Source: Candidatus Bathyarchaeota archaeon
GTDB taxonomy: Archaea > Thermoproteota > Bathyarchaeia > Bathyarchaeales > DTEX01
Direction: 5' to 3'
Length of the DNA stretch: 32,727 nt
Assembly (NCBI GenBank): GCA_018396555.1
Contig: JAGTQL010000005.1
Span: 1 to 32,727 of the forward strand
Shown here: positions 7,421-15,934 of the stretch, piece after piece
Numbering within the stretch: position 1 is the first letter of the stretch
How the letters are laid out: each line of letters opens with the position of its first letter
Notes under the pieces: model-generated
What the model was told of the DNA's origin: nothing
Seen by the model: only the letters and a program-made list of their open reading frames with translations
Database searches by the model: none
Made by a program: the position numbers and the translations under genes

Positions 7421-7452
7421 TATATAACGCTTAAATACGACTATTCGTAATT
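7421..7452 (+). promoter_or_regulatory. Promoter and palindromic operator of the dtxR-type/feoAB operon
   Basis: TATATAA at 7421-7427 is a good archaeal TATA box. Fourteen to thirty bases further lies the imperfect palindrome AAATACGA-CTAT-TCGTAATT (7433-7452; inner arms TACGA/TCGTA perfect), between the TATA box and the expected start near 7450. That placement is typical of a repressor site. The adjacent DtxR-type protein is the natural candidate to bind it (inference). Confidence 0.55.
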
Positions 7453-7487
7453 CTATTTTAGAAAAATCGTAAAAAAAGGGCGCGGCA

Positions 7488-8150
7488 TTGCCATCGAAAG
7501 TTTCCGATGTAATTGAGGAGTATCTTGAGGTCATCTATAGGCTTCAGGAGCAGAGAGGCTCAGCCAAAACAAGCGACCTAGTTAGGATTTTAAGCGTTGC
7601 ACCCGGAACCGTAACTAACACTATTGAAAGACTTGAGAAGAATCTTCTGATAACTCATGCGCCTTACAAGGGAGTGCAATTGACGGAGAAGGGATTTAAA
7701 ATAGCTATGGGCGTCATTAGGAAACATAGGTTACTTGAGTGCCTCCTTGCAGATTTCTTAGGAATCGAATGGTACGAGGCACATGATGCGGCTTGTCAGC
7801 TTGAGCATTGGATATCGGAGGAGATTGCGGAAAAAATTGAGGCGGCTCTTGGCTATCCGAAAACCTGTCCGCATGGAAATCCTATTCCAACAGAGCGTGG
7901 CGAAATATTTGAGGAGGAAACGCAATCTCTCATCGAACTGAATATTGGAGATGGGGGCATAATTACAAAGATAACTGACGAAGGAAGCCCCCTTCTGCAG
8001 TACTTTAGCAGGATTGGCATAAAACCGAAAAAACGCATTGATGTGATTGATAAGGCCCCCTTCAATGGTCCAGTGACTATTAAAGTAGATGGAAGAAGCC
8101 AAGCCTTAAGCCGTGATTTAGCCTCGCTTGTGAGGGTTCGCAAAATTTAA
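7488..8150 (+). CDS. DtxR-family metal-dependent repressor
   Basis: A three-domain regulator of iron or manganese genes, 220 residues. It has a winged helix (1-65), a dimerisation and metal-binding domain (about 70-140) and a C-terminal SH3/FeoA-like domain (about 150-218). His80, Glu84, His99, Cys103, Glu106 and His107 match the DtxR ligands, each shifted by one. Cys103 (not Glu) argues for iron, while Glu11 replaces the DtxR Met10 with an acidic residue as in MntR, so the sensor site is mixed. The TTG start at 7488 is the only suitable start near the N-terminus, with a weak AAAAGGG upstream. It overlaps feoA (TAATG), so it heads a dtxR-feoA-feoB operon and probably controls itself and iron uptake. 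Confidence 0.92.
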   Translation: MPSKVSDVIEEYLEVIYRLQEQRGSAKTSDLVRILSVAPGTVTNTIERLEKNLLITHAPYKGVQLTEKGFKIAMGVIRKHRLLECLLADFLGIEWYEAHDAACQLEHWISEEIAEKIEAALGYPKTCPHGNPIPTERGEIFEEETQSLIELNIGDGGIITKITDEGSPLLQYFSRIGIKPKKRIDVIDKAPFNGPVTIKVDGRSQALSRDLASLVRVRKI

Positions 8151-8431
8151 TGTTGACTTTAGAGGTGGTTGAGATGGAGCTGCCGCTGACGGCTTTGAGA
8201 GAAGGTGAAAGCGGGGTAATCACGTCAATAAGAGCCAGTTTTGGATGGGGGAAAGGTGGAGGGTACGGGCTTCAAAAGAGACTTATGGACATGGGTTTAA
8301 CACCCGGCACAAAAATAACAGTTGTTAAGTCGGCGCCCTTTCACGGACCGATTGAAATTAATGTGAGAGGCTACCGGCTGGCAATCGGCAGAGGGATGGC
8401 TGAAAAGATTCTAGTGGAGGTTCAAAAGTGA
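8150..8431 (+). CDS. feoA: Ferrous iron transport protein FeoA
   Basis: A small cytosolic SH3-like partner of FeoB, up to 93 residues. It has the family pattern PLTALREGESGVI, then RLMDMGLTPGTKITVVKSAPFHGPIEINVRGYRLAIGR, with the basic and Gly-rich turns typical of FeoA. The first ATG overlaps the dtxR stop. The internal ATG of MELPLTAL, 24 bases on, follows GAGGTGG and may be the real start. It overlaps the FeoB GTG start by four bases (GTGA), so expression is coupled. A Gly-rich insertion (WGKGGGYG) lies between the first and second strands. Confidence 0.92.
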   Translation: MLTLEVVEMELPLTALREGESGVITSIRASFGWGKGGGYGLQKRLMDMGLTPGTKITVVKSAPFHGPIEINVRGYRLAIGRGMAEKILVEVQK

Positions 8432-10374
8432 CAGAAAAGAAGCTGAAGATCGCATTAGCGGGAAACGCGAATGTTGGCAAGTCTGTAATATTTAATCAGC
8501 TGACTGGTTTGCATCAGCACATTGGAAACTGGCCCGGCAAGACTGTTGAAAAGGCTGAGGGCACTCTTCACTTTAAGGGCTATACCATAGATATTATTGA
8601 TTTACCAGGCATATACTCGCTGTCAACCTTCTCCCTGGAGGAAATTGTTTCCAGAGAGTATATAGTTGATGAGAAACCAGATCTGGTCATAAATGTTGTA
8701 GATGCGTCTGCCCTTGAGAGAAATCTTTTCTTCACCCTACAGTTAATGGAGCTTGAAACCCCGCTTATTATAGCCCTAAATCAAATTGATATGGCTGAGA
8801 AGAAAGGGATAAAAATAGACCTTAAAAGGCTTGGAGAAAAACTTGGAGTGAGCGTTGTCCCGACAATCGCCATAAAAGGGAAAGGAATATACGAGCTGCT
8901 TGAAAAAGCCGTTGAAGTCATTGAGAAAGGCGCAGCGAAGCCTTCGGCGATAAGTTATGGTGAAGAAATCGAAGAAAGAATTCGCCGGCTCACGGAGGCG
9001 CTAGGAAAAATACGGCTTAAGTATCCAGCTAGATGGACGGCGATAAAACTTCTAGAGGGCGATGAGCAAGTTAAGAAGGAAATATACGATTTAAGCCCTG
9101 AGATTCTGCAGGTGGCTGAAAACCTCGCTAGGGAAATTGAGGAGATTCACGGTCATCCCTGCCCAACAGTGGTCGTATCTGAACGTTACGAGGTTGCTGG
9201 CAAAATTGCGAGGGAAGTTCAGCAGATTCTGCCAAGGATAAAGCCCCAGTTAGGCGAAAGACTGCATGAAGTGACAATACATAATATTCTAGGTTATCCA
9301 ATAATGATTTTGATTTTTCTTGGAATTTTTAACGTAATCTTCATGCTGGGAGGTTACATGTCGGAAATTCTCAATGGTCTGCTCTATGGGTATGAACCGC
9401 TTTTTGAAAATCTTTTTGGATTAAACCCGCTTAAGGAGATAATTTGGGGCGGGATTATGGAGGGTGTAATAGCCAACATTACCATCGCCCTGCCGTATAT
9501 AATTCCATTTTACCTAATTTTATATGTTCTTGAAGATTCCGGCTACCTTGCCCGGGCGGCCTTTCTAACAGACACCTTAATGCATAAAATGGGCTTACAT
9601 GGTAAAGCCTTCATCCCCCTGATGCTTGGTTACGGATGTAATGTTCCCGCATGTTTAGGATGCAGAATAATGGAGACGGAAAGAGAGAGGCTTCTCGCCG
9701 GCTTCGTTGTCACATTAATACCGTGCGCTGCAAGAACAACTGTAATACTTGGGCTTGTTGGAAGCTTTCTCGGGCTGCACTGGGCATTAACGCTGTACGC
9801 CATTAATCTTATAATAGTTTTCCTGCTGGGGAAGCTAGCGTTTAAAGTTCTTCCCGGGGAGCCAACGGCTTTAATAATGGAGATGCCGGATTATAGGCTT
9901 CCACATTTTAAAACCGTAATTAAGCAAACATGGTTTAGGCTTGAGGAATTTCTTAAAATATCCTTCCCACTAATAATTTTAAGCGGACTAATAATTAAGT
10001 TCATGGAAATCTTTAATCTTTTAGAGCCAATTTCAAGATTTCTAAGTCCTGTAACAGTCACTTGGCTTGGGCTGCCGGAAATCACCGGTGTAACATTAAT
10101 ATTCGGGATATTAAGAAAGGAGCTTACGCTGGTAATTCTTGCAACGTTACTTGGAACAACAAATTTTCAAGAGGCCTTAACGCCGCTACAAATGTTCGTC
10201 TTCACTTTAGTGGTGATGCTTTATGTGCCATGCGTCGCAACCATAGCGGCATGCATAAAAGAGTTTGGATGGAAAAAAGCCGCAATAATATCTTTGCTTG
10301 AGATAATACTCACGATCAGCGTGGGCGGATTAGCCTATAGAATTTTAGCGATATTAAATTTATTAGAGCATTAA
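8428..10374 (+). CDS. feoB: Ferrous iron transporter FeoB
   Basis: The membrane permease for Fe(II) with an N-terminal GTP-binding domain, 648 residues. The G domain has G1 GNANVGKS at 12-19, G3 DLPG near 58 and G4 NQID near 120, followed by a helical GDI-like region to about 270. The membrane half carries the two Gate regions and the conserved Cys cluster [13 protein letters not shown], plus [13 protein letters not shown] near the C-terminus. It starts at GTG overlapping feoA. It ends at [11 protein letters not shown] without the Cys-rich FeoC-like tail of enterobacteria. Regulation is probably by the DtxR-type repressor at the operon head. Confidence 0.96.
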   Translation: MTEKKLKIALAGNANVGKSVIFNQLTGLHQHIGNWPGKTVEKAEGTLHFKGYTIDIIDLPGIYSLSTFSLEEIVSREYIVDEKPDLVINVVDASALERNLFFTLQLMELETPLIIALNQIDMAEKKGIKIDLKRLGEKLGVSVVPTIAIKGKGIYELLEKAVEVIEKGAAKPSAISYGEEIEERIRRLTEALGKIRLKYPARWTAIKLLEGDEQVKKEIYDLSPEILQVAENLAREIEEIHGHPCPTVVVSERYEVAGKIAREVQQILPRIKPQLGERLHEVTIHNILGYPIMILIFLGIFNVIFMLGGYMSEILNGLLYGYEPLFENLFGLNPLKEIIWGGIMEGVIANITIALPYIIPFYLILYVLEDSGYLARAAFLTDTLMHKMGLHGKAFIPLMLGYGCNVPACLGCRIMETERERLLAGFVVTLIPCAARTTVILGLVGSFLGLHWALTLYAINLIIVFLLGKLAFKVLPGEPTALIMEMPDYRLPHFKTVIKQTWFRLEEFLKISFPLIILSGLIIKFMEIFNLLEPISRFLSPVTVTWLGLPEITGVTLIFGILRKELTLVILATLLGTTNFQEALTPLQMFVFTLVVMLYVPCVATIAACIKEFGWKKAAIISLLEIILTISVGGLAYRILAILNLLEH

Positions 10375-10389
10375 ATAACGGAAATTTAA

Positions 10390-10665
10390 GTTTGTAGCGC
10401 TTGCGGTGCAGATGTAAACAGCGATTGTTCGCATGATTTAGTTATGAGCGAGGCAAAAAACGACGATAGTAAGCTGATGTAGTTTGAGAACCCAGATTAT
10501 AAAATGCACATTATTGAGGGTTCCCTTTTTCATCCTCGCAGTCTCACTGTAGCAGACTTAAATCTATTAAAACAAGGCTTCACGCTTGAAACGTTCCGCT
10601 CAAGTTCTAGTTTTAGGATAGAAAAAGTTAATTACTATAAGCATGTTATATCCTTCTTTGGGTGA
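10390..10665 (+). pseudogene. Decayed small CxxC protein with in-frame TAG and no start codon
   Basis: The 341-base gap after feoB contains a reading frame that looks like real protein. It opens CSACGADVNSDCSHD (one CxxC pair plus a further Cys), and then TAG interrupts at 10480-10482. After that it continues coherently (FENPDYKMHIIEGSLFHPRS..., then LLKQGFTLETFRS) to TGA at 10663-10665. A TAA lies just before the Cys segment (10387-10389) and no ATG, GTG or TTG opens the frame, so the gene seems to have lost its start and gained a stop. The frame ends inside the presumed ribosome site of the next gene, an operon-like arrangement. I do not recognise the family; a zinc-ribbon start is likely. 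Confidence 0.5.
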
Positions 10666-10715
10666 GATAAACGTATCCACCATGCGAATCAATTGGGCGG
10701 CGAATAATTCCAATA

Positions 10716-11003
10716 TTGAGATCCTATATCGCTAGGGAACTTATTGAAAAGCATAGGCTTACACAAGTTGAGGTTGCAGAGAAGCTTGGAACCACACAAG
10801 CGGCTATAAGCCAATATCTCCGTTTAAAGCGTGGGCATAAAGGCTTAACACAGTTTGAGAACATGTTGCCCGTAATTCAGGAAGCGGCGAGAGAAATTGC
10901 GGATAAAATAGCGAGTGAAAATGTAAGCTCGGAGGAAATAATGCTGAAAATCTGCGAACTATGCCTATCTATGCGAGGCAAACCTCTAAAAAATAAAAGA
11001 TAA
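10716..11003 (+). CDS. XRE-type helix-turn-helix regulator
   Basis: A small DNA-binding protein. The helix-turn-helix is LTQVEVAEKLGTTQAAISQYLRLKRG, the pattern of archaeal Cro/XRE-like regulators. It is followed by a helical tail of about 50 residues containing CELC. The minimal start is TTG at 10716, but the frame stays open upstream to 10671 and there encodes YPPCESIGRRIIPILRS, which resembles the normal N-terminus of this archaeal family. GGGTGAG at 10660-10666 points to a start at 10671, where the codon is ACG, not ATG, directly after a TAA. So the natural start may be mutated or non-standard. Its target is unknown; thi4 lies 105 bases downstream. Confidence 0.75.
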   Translation: MRSYIARELIEKHRLTQVEVAEKLGTTQAAISQYLRLKRGHKGLTQFENMLPVIQEAAREIADKIASENVSSEEIMLKICELCLSMRGKPLKNKR

Positions 11004-11108
11004 AAATATCGTTCCACAAAAAAGGTTAAATTAAAGGGCTTCAGAATATTGTAAGCCAAAAATACAATTTGGAAATAGTTGGAAATGAAAAAGAAGGGGA
11101 TGATTTAT

Positions 11109-11918
11109 ATGAGCGTGAAAATGAAGGAAATTGAGGAGCATATAATAACTAGGGCAATAATACAGAAAGCCATGGAAGACTGGATGAATATCGCTGAAAC
11201 AGACGTAGTGGTGGTTGGCGCCGGGCCATCGGGGTTAACCGCTGCCATGTACATGGCGAAAGCCGGGCTAAAAACAGTTGTATTCGAAAGGAGACTTTCC
11301 TTCGGAGGTGGGATTGGAGGCGGCGGAATGCAGCTCCATAAAATCGTTGTTGAATCGCCGGCTGATAGAATTCTCAAAGAGGCCGGTTGTAGATTAGAGC
11401 AGCTGGAAGAGGGATTATTTATTGCTGACGCAGCCGATTTGATGGCTAAATTAGCGTCCAAAGCCATCGATGCTGGAGCAAAGATAATTTTGGGCGTAAC
11501 CGTTGACGACCTAATTTATAGGGAGGAGCCGCCTAAAATCGTCGGCGTGGTGGTTCAGTGGACATCGGTTGTAATGGCTGGACTACATGTTGATCCACTT
11601 GGGATCAAGGCAAAGGCTGTTGTAGACTGCACGGGACACGATGCAGAAGTTCTATCAGTTGCCTCCAGAAAAATTCCAGAGCTGAACATAGCTATCAGAG
11701 GTGAGAAGTCAATGTGGTCGTCGAATGCTGAGAGGTTAACTGTTGAGGGCACAAGAGAGGTTTGTCCAGGCCTATTCGTCGCCGGCATGGCTGTTGCAGC
11801 AATAGATCAAACCCCGCGTATGGGTCCAATATTTGGGGGAATGCTGCTGAGCGGAGCTAAGGTGGCTCAGCTCGTAATAGACAGCATTCTGGGAGATAGG
11901 GGGTCAAAGATTACGTAA
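11109..11918 (+). CDS. thi4: Thi4-type thiazole synthase, sulfide-dependent form
   Basis: Makes the ADP-thiazole precursor of thiamine from NAD, glycine and a sulfur source; 269 residues from this start. The dinucleotide motif [13 protein letters not shown] is near residues 33-45, followed by the Thi4 stretch [14 protein letters not shown]. At the position where yeast Thi4 has its sacrificial Cys this protein has His160 (GLHVDPLG), as in methanogen enzymes that use free sulfide catalytically and are not suicidal. The C-terminal [17 protein letters not shown] is also typical. I chose ATG 11109 because GGGGATGA is 5 bases upstream; an in-frame ATG at 11079 lacks one. The XRE-type gene immediately upstream could be its regulator, but only by proximity. 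Confidence 0.92.
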   Translation: MSVKMKEIEEHIITRAIIQKAMEDWMNIAETDVVVVGAGPSGLTAAMYMAKAGLKTVVFERRLSFGGGIGGGGMQLHKIVVESPADRILKEAGCRLEQLEEGLFIADAADLMAKLASKAIDAGAKIILGVTVDDLIYREEPPKIVGVVVQWTSVVMAGLHVDPLGIKAKAVVDCTGHDAEVLSVASRKIPELNIAIRGEKSMWSSNAERLTVEGTREVCPGLFVAGMAVAAIDQTPRMGPIFGGMLLSGAKVAQLVIDSILGDRGSKIT

Positions 11919-11963
11919 TTTAAATTTTACGTTTTTCGTAATTATTTATCGATTTAAGTAAAA

Positions 11964-11971
11964 TTTATATA
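11964..11971 (+). promoter_or_regulatory. TATA box of the pckG promoter
   Basis: TTTATATA lies 111-118 bases upstream of the pckG ATG, so the mRNA would have a leader of roughly 85-90 bases. About 23 bases further upstream, 11927-11941, is TTACG-TTTTT-CGTAA, an inverted repeat. Its right half (TTCGTAATT) is also present in the operator before the iron operon at 7444-7452. Confidence 0.5.
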
Positions 11972-12081
11972 CATGCTCTCTTAATCATAGGAGACTAGGT
12001 AAGATCGGCAGATAAAATCTGAAGAGGATAAATAATAAGCGGATTTAAGGATCCTTCAGAGAGGAGGATAGAATTAGAGAA

Positions 12082-13980
12082 ATGCAGAGGATAAACATAT
12101 ACCTAGAAGCGCTAAAGCACAGAATGAATTGGGATAACTTCGAGAAGCTACGTGCAATACCTAATCCCAAAGTCCACCAGTTCGTTGCTGAAGCTGCTGA
12201 GCTCTGCAATCCCAAAGACATCTTTATCTGCAGCGACATGCCTGATGAGATTGCGCATATCAAGCATATGGCGATTGCCAGCGGTGAGGAGTGCGCTGCC
12301 TTAGCGATACCTGGACACACTTATCATTTCGATGGATACTATGATCAAGGGCGAGATCGTGAGATAACAAAGTTTCTTGTTCCTAAGGGAAATTCTCTAA
12401 GCCCAGCTCTAAAGCAGATCGATAGGGATGAGGGGTTAAACGAGATTTTGAATCTGCTTAGGGGTTCGATGGCTGGGCGTACGATGATAGTGAGGTTCCT
12501 AATTCTGGGCCCAGCCAACTCCATATTCACGATTCCATGCATGGAGTGCACGGACTCTTGGTATGTAGCCCATTCTGTAAGCCTACTTTATAGAAGCGGC
12601 TATGAGACTTTTCTCAATATGAGCGTGGACACCGACTTCTTTAAGACTTTACATTCGGCTGGAAGGATGAATGAGAGGATGATAAGCATTGATCATGACA
12701 AGAAGCGCATCTACATTGATTACTTGACAAACACTGTCTATAGCGTTAACACACAATACGCTGGCAACTCCATAGGCTTCAAGAAGCTCGCGCTGCGCCT
12801 GGCAATTTGCAAGGCCTATCGGGAGGGTTGGCTTGCAGAGCACTTTATGATAATGGGCGTTCATGGTCCAGGCTATAGGAAAACCTATATTGGGGGGGCC
12901 TTTCCAAGCGCATGTGGTAAAACCTCAACGGCTATGCTTCCGGGGGAAACAATACTTGCCGACGACATCGCCTATGTACGCAATATCGATGGGGTCTGCC
13001 GGGCAGTAAATGCTGAAGCCGGAATCTTCGGCATTCTTCAAAACATTAACCCGATGGATGATCCGCTAATTTATAATTTGCTTAATAGCCCAAACGAGAT
13101 AATATTCTCAAACGCCCTGATTAAAGATGCTAAGCCATGGTGGCTCGGCATGGGATGCAACCTTCCAGATGAGGGAGTAAATTTCTCTGGAAGATGGTTT
13201 AAAGGTAAGGTGGGATTAAATGGTAAAGAGATACCTCCAGCAAGTGAGAACGCCCGCTACACGATATCCCTCAAGGCATTGCCAAACTGCGATCCGGAAT
13301 TAGATAATCCTTTAGGAGTTGAGTTGGGCGCCATAATATATGGGGGCCGCGATTATAGGGCTTACGTGCCCATACAGCAGGCTTTCAGCTGGGAACACGG
13401 GATAATCGCTTATGGAGCTTCGTTGGAGACTGAGACGACTTTCGCCATAACCGAGGAGAAGGGCAAATATGAGATAAACGTGATGAGCATACAAGACTTT
13501 GTTTCTATACCTCTGCGCCAATATATAAAGCATTATCTGGAGTTTGGTAAGCGCCTTAAGAAGCCGCCATTAATCTTCGGAGCAAACTACTTTCTGCGCG
13601 ACTTAAAAACTGGTGAGTTCCTAAATGACCGCAGAGATAAGCATGTCTGGGCGAAGTGGATAGAGCTCCGCGTGCATAATGACGTGGGCGCCGTAAAGAC
13701 TCCAACAGGTCTAATCCCAAAATATGAGGATCTGACCAAACTATTTAGGCAGGTGCTGAATAAGGATTATGCAAAGGAGGATTACGTGAGGCAGTTCACT
13801 ATACGCGTTCCAGAAAATCTGCGGAAGATTAAGCGGGTGAAGGAGTTTTGGACAACTCAGGTTTTAGACACGCCAGCGGAGCTCCTTCAAATATTGGATG
13901 AACAAGCCGAGCGCTTAATTAAGGCTAGGGAGCGCTTCGGAGACTATATACCGCCAGATAGATTTAAGGAAGATTGTTAG
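12082..13980 (+). CDS. pckG: Phosphoenolpyruvate carboxykinase (GTP)
   Basis: Interconverts oxaloacetate and PEP with GTP/GDP, for gluconeogenesis or anaplerosis in the cytosol; 632 residues. The GTP-type kinase loop FPSACGKTS is at residues 274-282 with the reactive Cys278, followed by the metal-binding ADDIA. EGVNFSGRWF, ENARYTI and the C-terminal FGANYFLRD fit the GTP family. The first in-frame ATG is used. GAGGAGG (12061-12067) is 14 bases away, longer than usual, so the ribosome site is imperfect. The gene has its own TATA box and leader and appears monocistronic. The stop is TAG, followed three codons later by TAA in the same frame. Confidence 0.96.
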   Translation: MQRINIYLEALKHRMNWDNFEKLRAIPNPKVHQFVAEAAELCNPKDIFICSDMPDEIAHIKHMAIASGEECAALAIPGHTYHFDGYYDQGRDREITKFLVPKGNSLSPALKQIDRDEGLNEILNLLRGSMAGRTMIVRFLILGPANSIFTIPCMECTDSWYVAHSVSLLYRSGYETFLNMSVDTDFFKTLHSAGRMNERMISIDHDKKRIYIDYLTNTVYSVNTQYAGNSIGFKKLALRLAICKAYREGWLAEHFMIMGVHGPGYRKTYIGGAFPSACGKTSTAMLPGETILADDIAYVRNIDGVCRAVNAEAGIFGILQNINPMDDPLIYNLLNSPNEIIFSNALIKDAKPWWLGMGCNLPDEGVNFSGRWFKGKVGLNGKEIPPASENARYTISLKALPNCDPELDNPLGVELGAIIYGGRDYRAYVPIQQAFSWEHGIIAYGASLETETTFAITEEKGKYEINVMSIQDFVSIPLRQYIKHYLEFGKRLKKPPLIFGANYFLRDLKTGEFLNDRRDKHVWAKWIELRVHNDVGAVKTPTGLIPKYEDLTKLFRQVLNKDYAKEDYVRQFTIRVPENLRKIKRVKEFWTTQVLDTPAELLQILDEQAERLIKARERFGDYIPPDRFKEDC

Positions 13981-14035
13981 TTAAAGTAAAACTTTAATCC
14001 TCCTTCCACCATTATTTTAGTTGGGATGTTTAAGG

Positions 14036-14305
14036 ATGAGCAGGCTAATCTTCACATTGATGCTTAATGAAGTTTTAAATAGAAACGGAATCAGAATTAG
14101 CCTTAGCGAATCCGAGAAAGACCGCCTCTATATGGAGATGCTAAACTATTTTGGGCTGGCTGGCGGGCTGAATGTTTGTGAAGCGCTTGAAAGCGCATGG
14201 CAAGATCCATATAATAGAGAAAGGATTGAGGAATTTATTGTTGCCTGGCTTAAAAGAAAGATGAAGAAAAATGTGCTGGGTGAATCCGCAACCGGGATCA
14301 TTTAG
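14036..14305 (+). CDS. Small protein of unknown function
   Basis: About 89 residues from the ATG at 14036 (MSRLIFTLMLNEVLNRNG). The in-frame TTG at 14021 is an alternative start. The protein is predicted largely helical, with an acidic and basic mix (SESEKDRLYMEMLNYFG, RERIEEFIVAWLKRKMKK) and no signal peptide, Cys motif or transmembrane helix. It lies 55 bases after pckG on the same strand and could be read through from it. I do not recognise the family. The stop is TAG. Confidence 0.6.
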   Translation: MSRLIFTLMLNEVLNRNGIRISLSESEKDRLYMEMLNYFGLAGGLNVCEALESAWQDPYNRERIEEFIVAWLKRKMKKNVLGESATGII

Positions 14306-14408
14306 CAAAATGAAATTGATGTTAAATCTTTTTCATCTTTAAACACTGTTCTAATCTATAGTTTAATATTCCTCATATTATTATAGAAGAAGTGCGCTTG
14401 TAGCCCTG

Positions 14409-15137
14409 GTGAAAAGGTTGAAGATCAAAAGCATGCTAAATAGAATCTTGGCTGGGATCTTGGCCTTATTTAACATCGTGCCCTCAATAACGGTAATTTT
14501 TAATCCGCTGTTTTTCATAATGTTTTTCCCATTCGGCGCCTATTTTATTCTCACGTATCCCTGGACTGTTCTGAAAGATATACCTGATCCATTCCATCCT
14601 GGTGAAAGCCTATATTGGCTGACTTACATTTTTCGGGTAGAAGACAATATTTTTCTTCCATCGCTTTTCGGATGGGGAATTTTAGACTTTTCCCTTTTAG
14701 TTGCCGGCTTACTCATATTCATTATAGCGTTCGTCACATGGTTAAAAAACCTGAAGAAGGGTTTAATCACCCATGGAATTTATAGGGTTGTTAGACACCC
14801 GCAATATTTAGGAATAATTATTTTGACGCTTGGGGTATCAATTAGATCCCTAAGGCCTGCCTCACTTATAGCATGGTTAACTCTCTTATTTGGCTATCTG
14901 ATATTAGCGAGTCTGGAGGAGAGAACCTTACTTAAAACTTACAGTGAGGAATACGGTGGATACTGTGGGAAAGTGCCCTTTATGATCCCATTCCTGAGAT
15001 TAAAGGTTCCTAAATGGCTGTCCCCTGAAAGACCTTATAGATATTTTCTGCTCCTAGTACTTTGCATGTCTTCTATAACAGTCCTGTTAATCTCGGCAAG
15101 AAATATGGTGGTTGCACTAAGGGCGGTTTTCTCCTGA
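14409..15137 (+). CDS. Isoprenylcysteine carboxyl methyltransferase-family membrane protein
   Basis: An integral membrane methyltransferase-like protein of the ICMT/PEMT family, 242 residues. Three hydrophobic segments lie in the first 120 residues. The conserved C-terminal catalytic region is GIYRVVRHPQYLGIIIL (near 134-150), then EERTLLKTYSEEYGGYCGKVP, the SAM-binding and EE-type motif, and a final transmembrane helix at about 210-230. The start is GTG with no strong ribosome site. Archaeal members probably methylate small lipophilic or isoprenoid compounds; the substrate is unknown. It converges on the exporter genes to its right. Confidence 0.82.
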   Translation: MKRLKIKSMLNRILAGILALFNIVPSITVIFNPLFFIMFFPFGAYFILTYPWTVLKDIPDPFHPGESLYWLTYIFRVEDNIFLPSLFGWGILDFSLLVAGLLIFIIAFVTWLKNLKKGLITHGIYRVVRHPQYLGIIILTLGVSIRSLRPASLIAWLTLLFGYLILASLEERTLLKTYSEEYGGYCGKVPFMIPFLRLKVPKWLSPERPYRYFLLLVLCMSSITVLLISARNMVVALRAVFS

Positions 15138-15163
15138 CAGTTAATATCTTCTCTGTGGCGACC

Positions 15164-15934
15164 TCACTCAATTATGCGGCGTAAGCTCACTGAAGCCAGA
15201 GTGAACATCGTAATGTTGAAAATTGCTATTGCAATCAGATCTATTAGAAGATTTGAGAGGTTTCCTGTTATCAGTAGCCCTCTTACGGCGTCAACAACAT
15301 AGCTTAGGGGGTTATATGCTGAGAATTCCCTAAGTATTGACGGCATCATCTGAAGCGGATATAAGGCGTTACTTGCAAAGAAGAGAGGCATAGTGATTGC
15401 TTGACCTATCCCCATAAATCTTTCTCTGGTCTTCATAAAGGAAGCTATAAGAATCGAGGTTGCTGCGAACCCTCCGGAAGCAAAAAATATTACTATAAGG
15501 GCTAGAAGGAAATAGGCTGGATTTGGCACGAACCTTACGCCGATAGCGAAGGCTATTGGCAAGATTATTAAGGCCTGAAATATTGCCCTCACGCCTGAAG
15601 CCATGGATCTTCCCACCACAACGGAATATCTAGGCGCTGATGTAACAAGCAGTTTCTTCAGAATGCCTGAGTCCCGCTCCCATACCATTGTTAACCCGTA
15701 GAGTATGCTGACGAAGGTTGTTGTTTGTATCATAACGCCTGGTGTGATGAAATCCGTATATGGAACTCCGCCTGTTGGTATAGCTCTAGCGCTGCCCATT
15801 ACTGGACCATATATTGTCATCCAAAGGATCGGCTGAATTGCCCTCGAATATATTTCCGTCCTGTCATGCCACAACCTTCTCATTTCAAGTTCGATCATAA
15901 CCAGCATATTTTTCAGGGCTTTTAGCATTCTCAT
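15164..15934 (-). CDS. ABC-2 type exporter permease (DrrB-like)
   Basis: The membrane subunit of a two-gene ABC exporter, 256 residues. A cytosolic N-terminus (ELEMRRLWHDRTEIYSRAIQPILWMTIYGPVMG) is followed by about six transmembrane helices. The family stretch ITMPLFFASNALYPLQMMPSILREFSAYNPLSYVVDAVRG near 195-235 is diagnostic of the ABC-2/DrrB family. Its ATG overlaps the ATPase stop (ATGA), so the two genes form an operon. DrrAB-type pairs export hydrophobic drugs, lipids or polysaccharide precursors; the cargo here is unknown. Confidence 0.88.
   Translation of the reverse strand: MRMLKALKNMLVMIELEMRRLWHDRTEIYSRAIQPILWMTIYGPVMGSARAIPTGGVPYTDFITPGVMIQTTTFVSILYGLTMVWERDSGILKKLLVTSAPRYSVVVGRSMASGVRAIFQALIILPIAFAIGVRFVPNPAYFLLALIVIFFASGGFAATSILIASFMKTRERFMGIGQAITMPLFFASNALYPLQMMPSILREFSAYNPLSYVVDAVRGLLITGNLSNLLIDLIAIAIFNITMFTLASVSLRRIIE

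Noticed and set aside
2308-10482. TAG as a sense (pyrrolysine) codon throughout
   Set aside because: Creatininase, pckG, the 14 kb small gene, the long UroD-like gene and the DegT gene all end at TAG with complete-looking C-termini, and no pyl genes are present in the window.
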